Below are positions 54,601 to 64,000 of a stretch of DNA of 64,000 nucleotides, one piece after another (positions within the stretch are counted from its first letter, which is position 1; every line of letters starts with the position of its first letter). The notes below the pieces were generated by a model. That model saw only the letters and a list, made by a program, of their open reading frames with translations. It was not told where the DNA came from and ran no database searches. Position numbers and translations under genes: made by a program. Origin of the DNA: Sulfurimonas sp. (GTDB lineage Bacteria > Campylobacterota > Campylobacteria > Campylobacterales > Sulfurimonadaceae); NCBI GenBank assembly GCA_021732045.1, contig JAKFWK010000004.1, forward strand, positions 155,514-219,513, given 5' to 3'.

Positions 54601-56024
54601 CAAACCTCTTTACAATCCCATTCAGGAAAATTATCTCGAATGTACTGGTTGAGTGCTGTTTCTGCTTTTGTGTACTCTCTGTGATTGCTTAGAGTTTTAT
54701 CTTCATCTCGCTTTGTGACACCAACAATCATACCGGCTCCAACAGTGTTGTTGCTGATTCTATCAACCACTATAAAGCTACCTGTTTCTTTGTTCTCTTT
54801 GTAAGAATCAGCAGCAATTGGTCGCGTTAGCAACATTTTACATGATGATATGTCATTCAATTCCAAAGTATCTACCTGTGTTCTTTCATAACTATTAACA
54901 TCTATTTTGTAGTTGATATGCTCAAAGCTTCCTGTTATTACAGAGGTTGCTCTTTTTATGTCGTAAGTGCGACCTATGTTCATGGGTTTTTCATCCATCC
55001 ACACTAACATTACTTTTAAACTATTTGAAACTTTTGGTAAATTTTTTGTATGAACTATCATATCTCCACGAGATATATCTACCTCATCCTCAGTTGTAAT
55101 TGTTATAGCCATAGGTGCATAAGCATAATTTGTTGTAGTGTTTCTGTTTGCTTCTGTTGTGTCGCCAGCGTTAATAATGCTTTTAACTTTTGTAGTTTTA
55201 CCTGATGGCAAAACTGTTATTTCATCACCGACTTGGACGCTGCCACTTGATATGGTTCCACAAAAGCCTCTAAAGTCCAGATTGGGGCGGTTCACATACT
55301 GAACTGGAAATCTAAAATTTTCAGCTTTTATCTCTTTAGAGATATCCATACTATCAAGCAGACCCAAAAGAGGTTTTCCATCATACCATGGAGTTTTTAT
55401 GCTCTTATCGACTACATTATCCCCATCTAGTGCGCTGAGTGGAATATAGTATCTATTTTTAATTCCAAGCTGGTCTGCTAAGTGGTCATATGATTGTTTT
55501 ATTTTATTATATGTATCTTCACTAAAATCTACTAAGTCCATTTTGTTTATAGCTACAACTACATGCTCTATGCCAAGCAAATTTACTATAAAGCTATGTC
55601 TTTTTGTCTGCGTAAGTATTCCCTTGCGAGCATCAATTAGTACAATAGCTACATCCGCAGTTGAGGCTCCCGTTACCATATTTCTGGTATATTGTTCATG
55701 TCCTGGAGTGTCTGCTATAATGAATTTACGATTTTGAGTAGCGAAAAATCTATATGCAACATCTATAGTAATGCCTTGCTCTCTCTCGCTTTGAAGCCCA
55801 TCTACAAGAAGTGCCATATCTATCTTCTCGCCAGTAGTACCATACTTTTTGCTTTCACTCTCTGCGGCGCTAAGTTGATCATCAAATATCATTTTAGAGT
55901 CATAAAGCATACGGCCAATAAGTGTACTTTTTCCGTCATCCACGCTTCCACATGTTAAAAAACGAAGCATATCTTTGTTTTCATGTGCTTTTAAATACTC
56001 TTCTATATTATTTATACCTAACAT
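54600..56024 (-). CDS. cysN: Sulfate adenylyltransferase subunit 1 (GTPase)
   Basis: A 474-residue EF-Tu-like GTPase with motifs GSVDDGKSTLIGR, DTPGHEQYTRNM and NKMDLVDF, and the C-terminal beta domains. It drives ATP sulfurylase (CysD) through GTP hydrolysis. Length matches E. coli CysN, so no CysC fusion is present. It is coupled to cysD by TAATG. Confidence 0.95.
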   Translation of the reverse strand: MLGINNIEEYLKAHENKDMLRFLTCGSVDDGKSTLIGRMLYDSKMIFDDQLSAAESESKKYGTTGEKIDMALLVDGLQSEREQGITIDVAYRFFATQNRKFIIADTPGHEQYTRNMVTGASTADVAIVLIDARKGILTQTKRHSFIVNLLGIEHVVVAINKMDLVDFSEDTYNKIKQSYDHLADQLGIKNRYYIPLSALDGDNVVDKSIKTPWYDGKPLLGLLDSMDISKEIKAENFRFPVQYVNRPNLDFRGFCGTISSGSVQVGDEITVLPSGKTTKVKSIINAGDTTEANRNTTTNYAYAPMAITITTEDEVDISRGDMIVHTKNLPKVSNSLKVMLVWMDEKPMNIGRTYDIKRATSVITGSFEHINYKIDVNSYERTQVDTLELNDISSCKMLLTRPIAADSYKENKETGSFIVVDRISNNTVGAGMIVGVTKRDEDKTLSNHREYTKAETALNQYIRDNFPEWDCKEV

Positions 56025-56935
56025 TAAAAATATCCCTCAATTTTTTTAAGTTCCATTGCACCCTCTTGATCTTTGTCAATAAGGCGCCCTTCTCTTTCGC
56101 TTGAGGTTGAGAGCAACATCTCTTTGATGATTTCTGGAAGAGTTGTAGCGGTAGAGTTTATCGCTCCCGTCAGTGGATAACAACCAAGAGTTCTAAAACG
56201 AACTATCTCTTTTTTTGCAGTTTTTTTAAGCTCCTCTGGCATGCGTTCATCATCTACTACAATTTTTGTCCCCTCATACTCAACCACAGACCTCTCTTTT
56301 GCAAAATATAAAGAGGGTATCTGGATAGATTCTAAATATATATACTGCCAAACATCAAGCTCAGTCCAATTGCTTATAGGAAAGACACGAACACTCTCTC
56401 CTTTTTGTATCGCAGTATTGTATATATTCCAAAGCTCTGGCCTTTGATTTTTAGGGTCCCAACGATGATGCTTGTCACGAAAAGAGAAGATTCTCTCTTT
56501 TGCGCGGGATTTCTCCTCATCGCGTCTAGCTCCGCCAATAACTGCATCATAGCCACCAGCATCAAGAGCTTGTTTTAAACCTTGTGTTTTCATAATATCT
56601 GTGTGGACTTTGCTTCCGTGAACAAACGGAGATATACCCATCTCTACGCCTTCAGGATTAGAGTGAACAACAAGGTCAAATCCTAAATCTTTTGCTCGTT
56701 GATCGCGAAACTCTATCATTTCATGAAATTTCCAAAGAGTATCTACATGTAAAAATTTAAAGGGTGGTTTTGCTGGAGCAAATGCTTTCATAGCAAGATG
56801 AAGCATAACGGAACTATCTTTTCCTACAGAATACATCATGACAGGATTTCTAAACTCTGCTGCGACCTCGCGTAAAATGTGAATTGATTCAGCTTCTAGT
56901 TGTTTTAAGTGAGTTAATCGTGTGTTTGTTATCAC
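56024..56935 (-). CDS. cysD: Sulfate adenylyltransferase subunit 2
   Basis: A 303-residue PP-loop enzyme. Starting at GTG 56935, which overlaps the rfbB stop as GTGA, gives [22 protein letters not shown] at the N-terminus and nearly the length of E. coli CysD. The PP-loop is [12 protein letters not shown], and [16 protein letters not shown] and GCYPLTGA follow. With CysN it makes APS from sulfate and ATP. Confidence 0.95.
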   Translation of the reverse strand: MITNTRLTHLKQLEAESIHILREVAAEFRNPVMMYSVGKDSSVMLHLAMKAFAPAKPPFKFLHVDTLWKFHEMIEFRDQRAKDLGFDLVVHSNPEGVEMGISPFVHGSKVHTDIMKTQGLKQALDAGGYDAVIGGARRDEEKSRAKERIFSFRDKHHRWDPKNQRPELWNIYNTAIQKGESVRVFPISNWTELDVWQYIYLESIQIPSLYFAKERSVVEYEGTKIVVDDERMPEELKKTAKKEIVRFRTLGCYPLTGAINSTATTLPEIIKEMLLSTSSEREGRLIDKDQEGAMELKKIEGYF

Positions 56936-57963
56936 TCTACTTCCTTGTATTTTTTTAAGTACCACTCCACGGTTTTAATGATTCCTGTGTCAAATGTTTC
57001 TTCTGCTCTCCAACCCAGCTCATTTTCAAGTTTGGTAGCATCTATGGCGTAGCGTCTATCGTGTCCTGCTCTATCTTCTACGAAGGATATAAGCTTTTTA
57101 TAGGAAGTCTCTTTTGGTACTTTTATATCAAGAATAGTGCATATAGCATCTACGATTTGAAGATTTGTTCTCTCGTTTCTTCCGCCGATGTTATAAACCT
57201 CTCCAGTTTTTCCTGTGTGATAAACCAAATCTATTCCTTTGCAGTGGTCAAGTACATAAAGCCAGTCTCTTATGTTTTTACCATCCCCATATATTGGTAT
57301 GGCTTCACCAGCCAATGCTTTTCGTATGATTGTTGGGATTAGCTTTTCATTGTGTTGTTTTGGTCCGTAGTTGTTTGAGCAGTTTGTTATAACTGTGTTT
57401 AGTCCATAAGTCTCTTGGTAGCTTCGTACAATCATGTCAGAGCTTGCTTTGCTTGCACTGTATGGAGAGTTTGGAGCGTATGGAGTGGACTCCGTAAATA
57501 GGTCTGTCTCATTTAGAGTCCCATACACTTCATCAGTTGAGATATGATGAAATCTACAATCTTGATACTCTGTTTTATAACTAAATGGTCTCTCCATCCA
57601 CTGTTTGTAGGCTACATCCAAAAGTGTAAAAGTCCCATTTACATTTGTTTGTATAAACACTTCTGGATTTTTGATGGAGTTGTCTACATGTGACTCTGCT
57701 GCGAAGTGGATAACACCTCTGATGTCGTATTCATCAAATATAAACTCCACAAGTTCACGGTTGCAGATATCGCCTTTTATAAACTTATATCTTGAGTTGC
57801 CTTCACACTCTTTTAGGTTTTGTAAATCTCCTGCATAAGTCAAGAGGTCTAAGTTTACAAGGTTGTAATTTTGGTATTTTTCTAAAAAGTATGGCACAAA
57901 GTTAGAGCCTATAAAGCCTGCGCAGCCTGTTACCAGTATGGTTTTATCACTATTGTTGAACAT
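56932..57963 (-). CDS. rfbB: dTDP-glucose 4,6-dehydratase
   Basis: A 343-residue extended short-chain dehydrogenase. The ATG at 57963 follows AGGAG and overlaps the rfbD stop by one base, so it is preferred over an upstream TTG at 57993. [14 protein letters not shown] binds [15 protein letters not shown] and [11 protein letters not shown] are diagnostic, and YSASKASSD holds the catalytic Tyr and Lys. Second step of dTDP-L-rhamnose synthesis. Confidence 0.96.
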   Translation of the reverse strand: MFNNSDKTILVTGCAGFIGSNFVPYFLEKYQNYNLVNLDLLTYAGDLQNLKECEGNSRYKFIKGDICNRELVEFIFDEYDIRGVIHFAAESHVDNSIKNPEVFIQTNVNGTFTLLDVAYKQWMERPFSYKTEYQDCRFHHISTDEVYGTLNETDLFTESTPYAPNSPYSASKASSDMIVRSYQETYGLNTVITNCSNNYGPKQHNEKLIPTIIRKALAGEAIPIYGDGKNIRDWLYVLDHCKGIDLVYHTGKTGEVYNIGGRNERTNLQIVDAICTILDIKVPKETSYKKLISFVEDRAGHDRRYAIDATKLENELGWRAEETFDTGIIKTVEWYLKKYKEVE

Positions 57964-58844
57964 TATCTTCTCACTCCTAATCTTCTTAAACAATCATCTA
58001 AAGAGTCTTTCCAGTAAGGCATCTCTAGATTAAAAGTTGATTTTATTTTTGACTTATTTAGCAAACTGTAATATGGTCTTGATGCCGGCGTTGGATACTC
58101 TTTTGTCTCTATTGGGTTTATTTTGCAATCAAGCTTCGCCATTTTCATTATCTCTTTGGCAAAGTCATACCAAGAGAGTACACCCTCGTTGCTGTAATTA
58201 TAAATTTGTACCTTTGAATTTTTTATCTTAGGAATAATATCCAAAATTGCTTTTGCGAGATCTCTCGCATAAGTTGGAGTTCCAACTTGATCATAAATCA
58301 CGCCCAGAGACCCCTTTTCTTTGCCTAGACGGAGCATAGTTTTTACAAAGTTAGCTCCAAGACTAGAGTAAACCCACGAGGTTCTTATGATAATAGAATC
58401 GTTTGGATTTATGGCTAGCATACCGTTTTCACCATCAAGCTTTGTTTTACCATAGATGTTTTGGGGGTTGGTAGTATCATCTTCTGCGTATGGTTTATAG
58501 TTTGTTCCATCAAATACATAATCAGTTGAGATATGGATAAGCTTGATGCCATTTTCTTTTGCAATTATTGCAAGGTTTTTAACCGCTAAATGATTGATTT
58601 TATCTGCTAGTGTTTGCTCTGATTCTGCTTTGTCTACTGCTGTGTAGGCTGCACAGTTGATGATGGTTTTTATGCTGTTATCGGAGCAAAAAGATTCTAC
58701 TTTCTTGTAGTTGGTAATATCGAGTTCTTTCGAGTTTGTGAAGTAAAAAGTGTAATTTTTCATATCTAGTGTTGAGTTTTGAACTAAATCTTTTATCTCT
58801 GAGCCAAGCTGTCCACTGGAGCCTGTTACTAAAATATTAGACAT
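57963..58844 (-). CDS. rfbD: dTDP-4-dehydrorhamnose reductase
   Basis: A 293-residue RmlD-type reductase. ILVTGSSGQLGSEI binds the cofactor, INCAAYTAVDKAESE and ISTDYVFDG are conserved, YGKTKLDGE holds Tyr and Lys, and RTSWVYS follows. Last step of dTDP-L-rhamnose synthesis. It overlaps rfbC by eight bases. Confidence 0.95.
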   Translation of the reverse strand: MSNILVTGSSGQLGSEIKDLVQNSTLDMKNYTFYFTNSKELDITNYKKVESFCSDNSIKTIINCAAYTAVDKAESEQTLADKINHLAVKNLAIIAKENGIKLIHISTDYVFDGTNYKPYAEDDTTNPQNIYGKTKLDGENGMLAINPNDSIIIRTSWVYSSLGANFVKTMLRLGKEKGSLGVIYDQVGTPTYARDLAKAILDIIPKIKNSKVQIYNYSNEGVLSWYDFAKEIMKMAKLDCKINPIETKEYPTPASRPYYSLLNKSKIKSTFNLEMPYWKDSLDDCLRRLGVRR

Positions 58845-59412
58845 AATAATCTATCCCAAACTCAAAAATATCTTTTGTCTCTTTAAGTAGTGGCTGCACC
58901 TTGTCTTTTTCGGATAGATTTAATTCACTTTTGTTTAAAATCCAATCTATACCTAAAGACAAATCATCAAAAGCTATACCTCTGTCACACTCTAGATTGT
59001 AATAGTTATCAACTTTATATGCAAAAATAGTATCATCTTCAAGCACTACAAATCCATGTGCAAATCCTCTTGGGACTAATACCTGTTTTTTATTTTCACC
59101 ACTAAGTTCCACTGCTACATATTGCCCAAATGTAGGACTTCCTCTGCGAATATCTACTGCCACATCCAAAACTCTTCCTTGAATTACGCGAACAAGTTTG
59201 GTTTGAGCATAAGGTGCAAGCTGGTAGTGAACCCCTCTTAAGACACCGCGACTAGACTTGCTCTCGTTATCTTGACAAAAGTTGATTTTAAAACCTAAAA
59301 ACTCTTCAAGCTTATCTGCTCTAAATGTCTCCATAAAGTAGCCCCTCTCATCACCGTGTATTTTTGGTTCAATGATGATTACATCAGGTATGGTAGCTCT
59401 TATAAAGTTCAT
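58837..59412 (-). CDS. rfbC: dTDP-4-dehydrorhamnose 3,5-epimerase
   Basis: A 191-residue cupin of the RmlC family. DERGYFMETFRADK, CQDNESKSSRGVLRGVHYQ (with the catalytic His) and GFAHGFVVLEDDTIFAYKVDNYY (with the Tyr-Asp region) define it. Third step of dTDP-L-rhamnose synthesis. It begins one base after rfbA stops. Confidence 0.96.
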   Translation of the reverse strand: MNFIRATIPDVIIIEPKIHGDERGYFMETFRADKLEEFLGFKINFCQDNESKSSRGVLRGVHYQLAPYAQTKLVRVIQGRVLDVAVDIRRGSPTFGQYVAVELSGENKKQVLVPRGFAHGFVVLEDDTIFAYKVDNYYNLECDRGIAFDDLSLGIDWILNKSELNLSEKDKVQPLLKETKDIFEFGIDYYV

Positions 59413-59413
59413 A

Positions 59414-60304
59414 TTAGATCACTTTTCTTGGCTGATTTGCTCTTTGTATAAGATATTGTCCATATCCATTTTTACTTAGTGGTTGAGCTAACTCTAGAAG
59501 TTTTTCCCTTGAGATATACCCCATCTCATACGCTATCTCTTCAAGACAAGCGACTTTTAACCCTTGTCTTTGCTCTATAGTTTGTATAAATGTGCTCGCC
59601 GCCAGAAGTGACTCATGGGTTCCGGTATCCAACCATGCATATCCTCTTCCCATAAGTTTTACTCTTAGTCTGTTTTCATCTAGGTACTCTTGGTTTAGAG
59701 TTGTAATCTCTAGCTCACCCCTATCTGATGGTTTTACGAGTTTTGCTTTTTGTACAACATCTCTTGGGTAGAAATAAAGACCAATAACAGCATAATTACT
59801 TTTTGGCTTTTTTGGCTTTTCTTCTATGCTTATAACATTGTGTTTTTCATCAAACTCTGCAACACCATATCTCTCTGGGTCGGTTACATAATAACCAAAC
59901 ACCGTGGCTTTGTTTTCATCTTTTGCATTATGAATACTCTTTGTGAGCATCTCTGTAAGGCCATGCCCATAGAAAATATTGTCTCCTAAGACCAAACAAG
60001 CATCATCACCTGCTAAAAACTCTTCACCCAAAATAAAAGCTTGTGCAAGCCCATCGGGAGAAGGTTGAATAACATAAGAAAATTTCATACCGAGATCACT
60101 GCCATCACCCAAAAGTTCTTCAAATCGTGGCAAATCATGTGTGGTAGAGATGATAAGAACTTCAGTGATGCCCGCGAGCATCAAGACAGACAGAGGATAG
60201 TAGATCATAGGCTTGTCATAGATGGGCACAAGTTGTTTGCTCACCCCTTTTGTGATTGGATAAAGCCTTGTTCCACTCCCGCCCGCTAGGATTATACCCT
60301 TCAT
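59414..60304 (-). CDS. rfbA: Glucose-1-phosphate thymidylyltransferase
   Basis: A 296-residue nucleotidyltransferase. [38 protein letters not shown] is the dTTP-binding N-terminus, and [20 protein letters not shown] and [13 protein letters not shown] follow. First step of dTDP-L-rhamnose synthesis. It is the first gene of the 11-kb minus-strand operon. The upstream 215-base gap presumably holds the promoter; no clear box could be assigned. Confidence 0.96.
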   Translation of the reverse strand: MKGIILAGGSGTRLYPITKGVSKQLVPIYDKPMIYYPLSVLMLAGITEVLIISTTHDLPRFEELLGDGSDLGMKFSYVIQPSPDGLAQAFILGEEFLAGDDACLVLGDNIFYGHGLTEMLTKSIHNAKDENKATVFGYYVTDPERYGVAEFDEKHNVISIEEKPKKPKSNYAVIGLYFYPRDVVQKAKLVKPSDRGELEITTLNQEYLDENRLRVKLMGRGYAWLDTGTHESLLAASTFIQTIEQRQGLKVACLEEIAYEMGYISREKLLELAQPLSKNGYGQYLIQRANQPRKVI

Positions 60305-60519
60305 TTATTTTTTCCTTTATATATGTTTATGGTTTGTTTCTCGGATTCTTTTTAATGATAACATTTTTTATCTTACACCAACTATATTGCGCTAATTTCG
60401 AAGTTGGTTCAATTGGATTGGTAACTGTGTTGTTTGTGGAGGAGGGGGGAATTATCGCAGGTTCATACCACCAAGGAGTCTAGCGTCTTAGTATCTCCAT
60501 TGGTCTTTGATCTTATTTG

Positions 60520-60897
60520 CTAGATTCCTAAATTTCTCATGAAATTACCGGCTATTAGAGTGCTTCTTTGTTTAAAAAAGTCAGCTATTTCCGGAGTATA
60601 GATGCTATCTTGGGTCTCATAAAATAGCCTTAGCCACCCCTGAAATGCTTCTCTTGAGATACCTTTTATATCTAGATGTGGGGCAAATGGGCTGCCTCTA
60701 TAAGTGCTATCGCCCAGAGTGATGGAGGCCCAAAAATTTGTTAGTAGCTCTAAATGAGGGCGCCATCTATCGTTTTTCATATCGTCTCCTAATTTTTCAA
60801 TAAAAAAGGGAGCAACGGTGTGGTCTTTTAATACTTTTGAGTAAAACAAGATTACCATTTTATTTAGATTATCTTTTGTAACTTCGCTGTTTAACAT
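60520..60897 (-). CDS. Group III truncated haemoglobin
   Basis: A 125-residue single-domain globin without the long leader of full-length globins. LFYSKVLKDHTVAPFF is the B/C region with a Tyr near B10, FWASITLGDSTYRGSPFAPH places the proximal His in HLDIKGIS, and FQGWLRLFYETQD is the G/H region with a Trp, as in the Campylobacter jejuni Ctb group. Such proteins bind oxygen or nitric oxide. It stands alone. Confidence 0.88.
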   Translation of the reverse strand: MLNSEVTKDNLNKMVILFYSKVLKDHTVAPFFIEKLGDDMKNDRWRPHLELLTNFWASITLGDSTYRGSPFAPHLDIKGISREAFQGWLRLFYETQDSIYTPEIADFFKQRSTLIAGNFMRNLGI

Positions 60898-61053
60898 ATT
60901 TTTTTTCTGCTTTCATCTTGGATGGTAAAGTACCTTTGGCACTTGTTTTATAATTGTATAAAACTCACCCCACTTGCAACATAAAAATATATCTTCACCG
61001 ATGAAAAATCAGCCTAATTTTAAAGTTTCGCACCAATCGATATCCTACCAACG

Positions 61054-62127
61054 CTATTTATAATATTTTACAACCGAATCCATCTTTGAGCCCATATTCA
61101 GCAGTAACATATCCGCTATCACTAACGCCATCATCGCCTCACACACAACCGTTCCGCGAATCGCCACGCATGGATCATGCCTTCCTTTTAATGAAAAATC
61201 AACCTCTTCATTTTGTGCTGTAACGGTGTGTTGTTCTTTGAAGATTGAAGGTGTTGGTTTAAAATAAATGCTCATAACTATCTCTTCACCGTTGCTGATT
61301 CCACCCAAAATACCACCAGCGTGATTACTTGCAAATCCGTCAGCTCTTATCTCATCGTTGTTTTGTGAACCATGAAGAGATGCACTTAGTATGCCATCGC
61401 CAATCTCAACTGCTTTTACTGCGTTTATGCCCATCATAGCTTCCGCTAAAACTCCATCTAGCTTGTAGTAAAGCGGCTGACCTAAACCTTTTGGCACACC
61501 TCTTGCAACTACTCTTGCAACTCCACCAACAGAGTCATGCTCATTTTTCGCCTTTAGGATAGCATCTTTTTGATCCTCTTCTTTGTTTGCATCGAGTGCA
61601 TAAATAATGCTTTTTTTTGCCACTTCATAATCAAAAGTTTCAGATTTTATACCATCAACCTCACAAATGCCACTAAGCACTTCAATGTTTAACTCTTTTA
61701 ACATCAGCTTCGCAACTGCTCCAGCAGCAACTCTCGCGGCAGTCTCTCTAGCAGAGCTTCTTCCTCCACCACGATAATCTCTTATGCCATATTTGTAAAA
61801 GTATGTAAAATCTGCGTGTCCTGGTCTAAAAATATCTTTGATGTTTGAGTAATCTTTTGACTTTTGGTTAGTGTTATAAATAACCATAGCTATCGGTGTT
61901 CCCGTACTTTTGCCCTCAAAAACTCCACTTAAAATCTCGACTATATCGTCCTCTTTTCTTGCTGTTTCAAACTCACTTTTACCAGGTTTTCTACGATCTA
62001 GCTCACTCTGAATAAATGCCTCATCAATGCCAAGTCCTGCAGGAACACCATCAAGCAGACACCCAATCGCCACTCCATGAGACTCCCCAAATGTACTAAA
62101 TTTTAATTTCTGTCCAAAACTATTCAC
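61054..62127 (-). CDS. aroC: Chorismate synthase
   Basis: A 357-residue enzyme starting at GTG, overlapping the rnc stop as [23 protein letters not shown], the [40 protein letters not shown] block and the C-terminal [24 protein letters not shown] identify it. It converts EPSP to chorismate using reduced flavin. Confidence 0.97.
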   Translation of the reverse strand: MNSFGQKLKFSTFGESHGVAIGCLLDGVPAGLGIDEAFIQSELDRRKPGKSEFETARKEDDIVEILSGVFEGKSTGTPIAMVIYNTNQKSKDYSNIKDIFRPGHADFTYFYKYGIRDYRGGGRSSARETAARVAAGAVAKLMLKELNIEVLSGICEVDGIKSETFDYEVAKKSIIYALDANKEEDQKDAILKAKNEHDSVGGVARVVARGVPKGLGQPLYYKLDGVLAEAMMGINAVKAVEIGDGILSASLHGSQNNDEIRADGFASNHAGGILGGISNGEEIVMSIYFKPTPSIFKEQHTVTAQNEEVDFSLKGRHDPCVAIRGTVVCEAMMALVIADMLLLNMGSKMDSVVKYYK

Positions 62128-62807
62128 TTTTTTTCTCCATTTAGCAGTCCAACTGCCATCTCAGCTGCTAGTTGTTGCGCGATTTTTTTACTTTTACCGA
62201 TTGCTCTTGCATACTCTTTGTTCTCTATATGAACAGCAACTTCAAACTCTTTTTGATGGTCTGGTCCACGACTTGCAACCACTATGTACTCTGGAGTTTG
62301 TCCAAATCTAGCCTGTGTTAGCTCTTGAAGTGATGTCTTATAGTCGCTAAAGAGAGAGTCAAGTGAAATATCCTTATGATTTTTTTCTATCAATGCTATC
62401 GCTACTCTTTTGGCTTCATCTAAGCCAGCTTCAAGATAGATTGCACCTATTATTGCCTCAAAAGCGTTTGAGAGTAGGGATGATTTATCTCTGCCGCCAT
62501 TGTTTTCTTCCGCGTTTGATAGGTAGATAAACTCACCCAAGTTGATAGATTTCGCTAGTTTTTCAAAACCATTTTCATTTACTAGTGATGCTCTGATTTT
62601 TGATAGATTACCCTCATCTGATTTATCAAATTTGTTATAAAGATACTCTCCAACTATCAAATCCAAAACCGCATCGCCTAAAAATTCAAGTCGCTCATTA
62701 TCGTAGGGCTGTTTGTTGCTTTTATGCGTCAGCGCTTCGGTAATGAGCTTTTGGTTTTTAAACTTATAACCCAAAGCTATCTCTAGGTTTTCTATATTTT
62801 TATTCAC
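62124..62807 (-). CDS. rnc: Ribonuclease III
   Basis: A 227-residue protein starting at GTG. The catalytic signature [20 protein letters not shown] is followed by the second metal site in [22 protein letters not shown]. The C-terminal double-stranded RNA-binding domain runs from about 155 ([22 protein letters not shown]) to the end ([14 protein letters not shown]). It processes rRNA and mRNA. Confidence 0.97.
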   Translation of the reverse strand: MNKNIENLEIALGYKFKNQKLITEALTHKSNKQPYDNERLEFLGDAVLDLIVGEYLYNKFDKSDEGNLSKIRASLVNENGFEKLAKSINLGEFIYLSNAEENNGGRDKSSLLSNAFEAIIGAIYLEAGLDEAKRVAIALIEKNHKDISLDSLFSDYKTSLQELTQARFGQTPEYIVVASRGPDHQKEFEVAVHIENKEYARAIGKSKKIAQQLAAEMAVGLLNGEKK

Positions 62808-62810
62808 GCG

Positions 62811-63245
62811 CTACCCCCTATTTTCTTCTCTGATTCTCTCTGCTTGACTCTTTGCAAGAATATCACATCTCTCATTTTCAATATGTCCATCATGCCCTCT
62901 GACCCAGATAGCAGTTACTCTATGTATTTTTGAAACTGCTATATATTCACTCCACAAATCTGGATTTTTGACTTTTTTAAAATCTCTTTTAATCCAGCCA
63001 TCGAGCCACTCATTTATCCCTTTTACAACATAAGATGAATCAGACACTACATCAACGATACACGGTTCTTTAAGAGCCCTTAGCCCCTCTATAACGCCCA
63101 AAAGTTCCATTCTATTGTTTGTTGTGTGTGCCTCTGCTCCACTTATCTCTCTCTCTTTATCTTCAAATCTTAGAATTACCCCATATCCACCTGGACCTGG
63201 ATTACCAAGGGCGCTTCCATCACTGAAAAGAGTTATTTTCTTCAC
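62811..63245 (-). CDS. rnhA: Ribonuclease HI
   Basis: A 144-residue enzyme. The active site includes Asp in LFSDGSALGNPGPGGYG, Glu in TTNNRMELLGVIEGL, Asp in VVSDSSYVVKG and the later His/Asp in VRGHDGHIENERCDILA. The GTG at 63245 has GGAG six bases upstream, so it is preferred; an ATG at 63257 would add four residues. It removes RNA from RNA-DNA hybrids. It overlaps the TPR gene. Confidence 0.95.
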   Translation of the reverse strand: MKKITLFSDGSALGNPGPGGYGVILRFEDKEREISGAEAHTTNNRMELLGVIEGLRALKEPCIVDVVSDSSYVVKGINEWLDGWIKRDFKKVKNPDLWSEYIAVSKIHRVTAIWVRGHDGHIENERCDILAKSQAERIREENRG

Positions 63246-64000
63246 TAAAATCTCCATAATAACTTTTTGCTAAACTAAACTCAACTCTCAAGCTATCTAT
63301 TGCATGACAACTACTGCAACGATGAAATGCAAAAGGAGAAACCTGCTTACAACAATCACACAAATACTCAAAACTAAGTGTTGCGTTAACGCTTTTGTTA
63401 AGATTTATCAGTACATCAAATTCAAAAATAGAACTACTTTTCTCTGACTCTATATACCATTTTGCACTATAAAGTTCCCTCAAATAGCCACTACTCATAA
63501 TTATATCAAGATTCAAATCTTTTTTATCACAACCCCACAATATATCAAGCAGTAGCCCTGATTTAGATACATCAAGGTTTACCCATGCAGCTTTAGGGTT
63601 AACTCTAAATATATACTCAAAAATCATATAGGTTAGCTGATTGTCCTTTTTATATATTTCAAGTAGTTTCTCAACTTTTTGCTCCACAGAAAATTCTGTA
63701 GAGCTCAAAATTATCTTAGCATCAAGATATGCTCTTTGTATTTTTGTCTCTATCTGAAGCTCTTCTAAAGGCTCTAAAATTTCGATAGCAGCGCTATAAT
63801 CTCTCATATGCTCATAAACTAATAGAAGATAGTTTAGGGCTTGCGGCGTTCGTGGATTATTCTGCAGTATCTCTAAAAATATTGTTTTTGAACGAACTAA
63901 AAAACCAGCTTTTAAATAAGTTTTCCCAAGCAAAAAGAGCGTATCTCTGTAGTTATCTTTGTTGCCAACCTTTAACAGTTCACTATAAATCTCTATTGCT
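63220..64000 (-). CDS. TPR protein with C-terminal zinc-ribbon-like segment (5' end outside window)
   Basis: The frame is open to the right edge of the window, so the N-terminus is missing. At least three TPR-like helix pairs are visible (LLGKTYLKAGFLVRSKTIFLEILQNNPRTPQALNYL and ALNYLLLVYEHMRDYSAAIEILEPL). The C-terminus has YLCDCCKQVSPFAFHRCSSCHAI, four cysteines in CxxC pairs like the rubredoxin-like metal-binding end of LapB. It may be a scaffold at the membrane. It overlaps rnhA by 26 bases. Confidence 0.75.
   Translation of the reverse strand, partial: AIEIYSELLKVGNKDNYRDTLFLLGKTYLKAGFLVRSKTIFLEILQNNPRTPQALNYLLLVYEHMRDYSAAIEILEPLEELQIETKIQRAYLDAKIILSSTEFSVEQKVEKLLEIYKKDNQLTYMIFEYIFRVNPKAAWVNLDVSKSGLLLDILWGCDKKDLNLDIIMSSGYLRELYSAKWYIESEKSSSIFEFDVLINLNKSVNATLSFEYLCDCCKQVSPFAFHRCSSCHAIDSLRVEFSLAKSYYGDFSEENNSFQ

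Noticed and set aside
60305..60519. FliA-like CGATAAT on the minus strand upstream of rfbA
   Set aside because: No TAAA at the required spacing upstream; the gap otherwise shows no clear promoter or gene.

Overview
The window reads as a chromosomal segment of a Campylobacterota (epsilonproteobacterial) bacterium close to Sulfurimonas or Sulfuricurvum. The indications are the AT-rich DNA, the overall gene content (a complete pseudaminic acid pathway, a MagIII-type glycosylase, a group III truncated haemoglobin, an Opr-type porin, LuxS) and a separate rpmJ-rpsM-rpsK-rpsD-rpoA-rplQ operon. The genus is inferred; no database search was possible.

Layout. 1-1314 (minus) holds a truncated methyltransferase and a GNAT acetyltransferase behind a well-matched sigma-54 promoter. 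1456-3805 has a ModE-like palindrome, modA and a porin. 3958-21658 is housekeeping: a radical SAM enzyme, the alpha ribosomal operon, an aldo/keto reductase, an Nfu protein, murE, panD, ispA, tkt, a CDGSH protein, a DNA glycosylase, an AEC carrier, a thioredoxin, luxS and a methyltransferase-like gene.

21629-39908 is an integrated mobile element of 18.3 kb. A 23-bp direct repeat bounds it, lying in the 3' end of the methyltransferase-like gene. It encodes a tyrosine integrase, a RepA-like replicase, a ribbon-helix-helix protein, a relaxase and a coupling protein, but no mating-pair apparatus, so it looks integrative and mobilizable. Its cargo is a type I restriction-modification operon (hsdR, hsdS, hsdM). 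Between hsdS and hsdM sit a three-gene ABC-3C-like conflict system (nuclease, small middle component, DUF2326 SMC-like ATPase) and a lone MazF/PemK-like gene. After hsdM come a possible PD-(D/E)XK nuclease, an ArdA antirestriction protein and an excisionase-like protein.

39985-49458 (plus) has a membrane protein, then pseB-C-F-G-H-I for CMP-pseudaminic acid behind a second sigma-54 promoter, then a glycosyltransferase-like gene, a Gfo/Idh oxidoreductase and a DegT aminotransferase, ending at a terminator. 49490-60304 (minus) is one tightly overlapping operon: rfbA-C-D-B (dTDP-rhamnose), cysD-N, a DUF2061-APS kinase fusion, cysC, cysQ, a Wzm/Wzt exporter and a polyprenyl-phosphate sugar transferase. 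It suggests an exported, possibly sulfated, rhamnose-containing surface glycan. 60520-64000 (minus) has a truncated haemoglobin, aroC, rnc, rnhA and a TPR gene cut by the window end.

The strongest candidate for something little described is the nested defence locus at 28.1-39.2 kb. The way the element rebuilds its target gene's last codons, and the sigma-54 link between the two surface-modification loci, are also worth checking.
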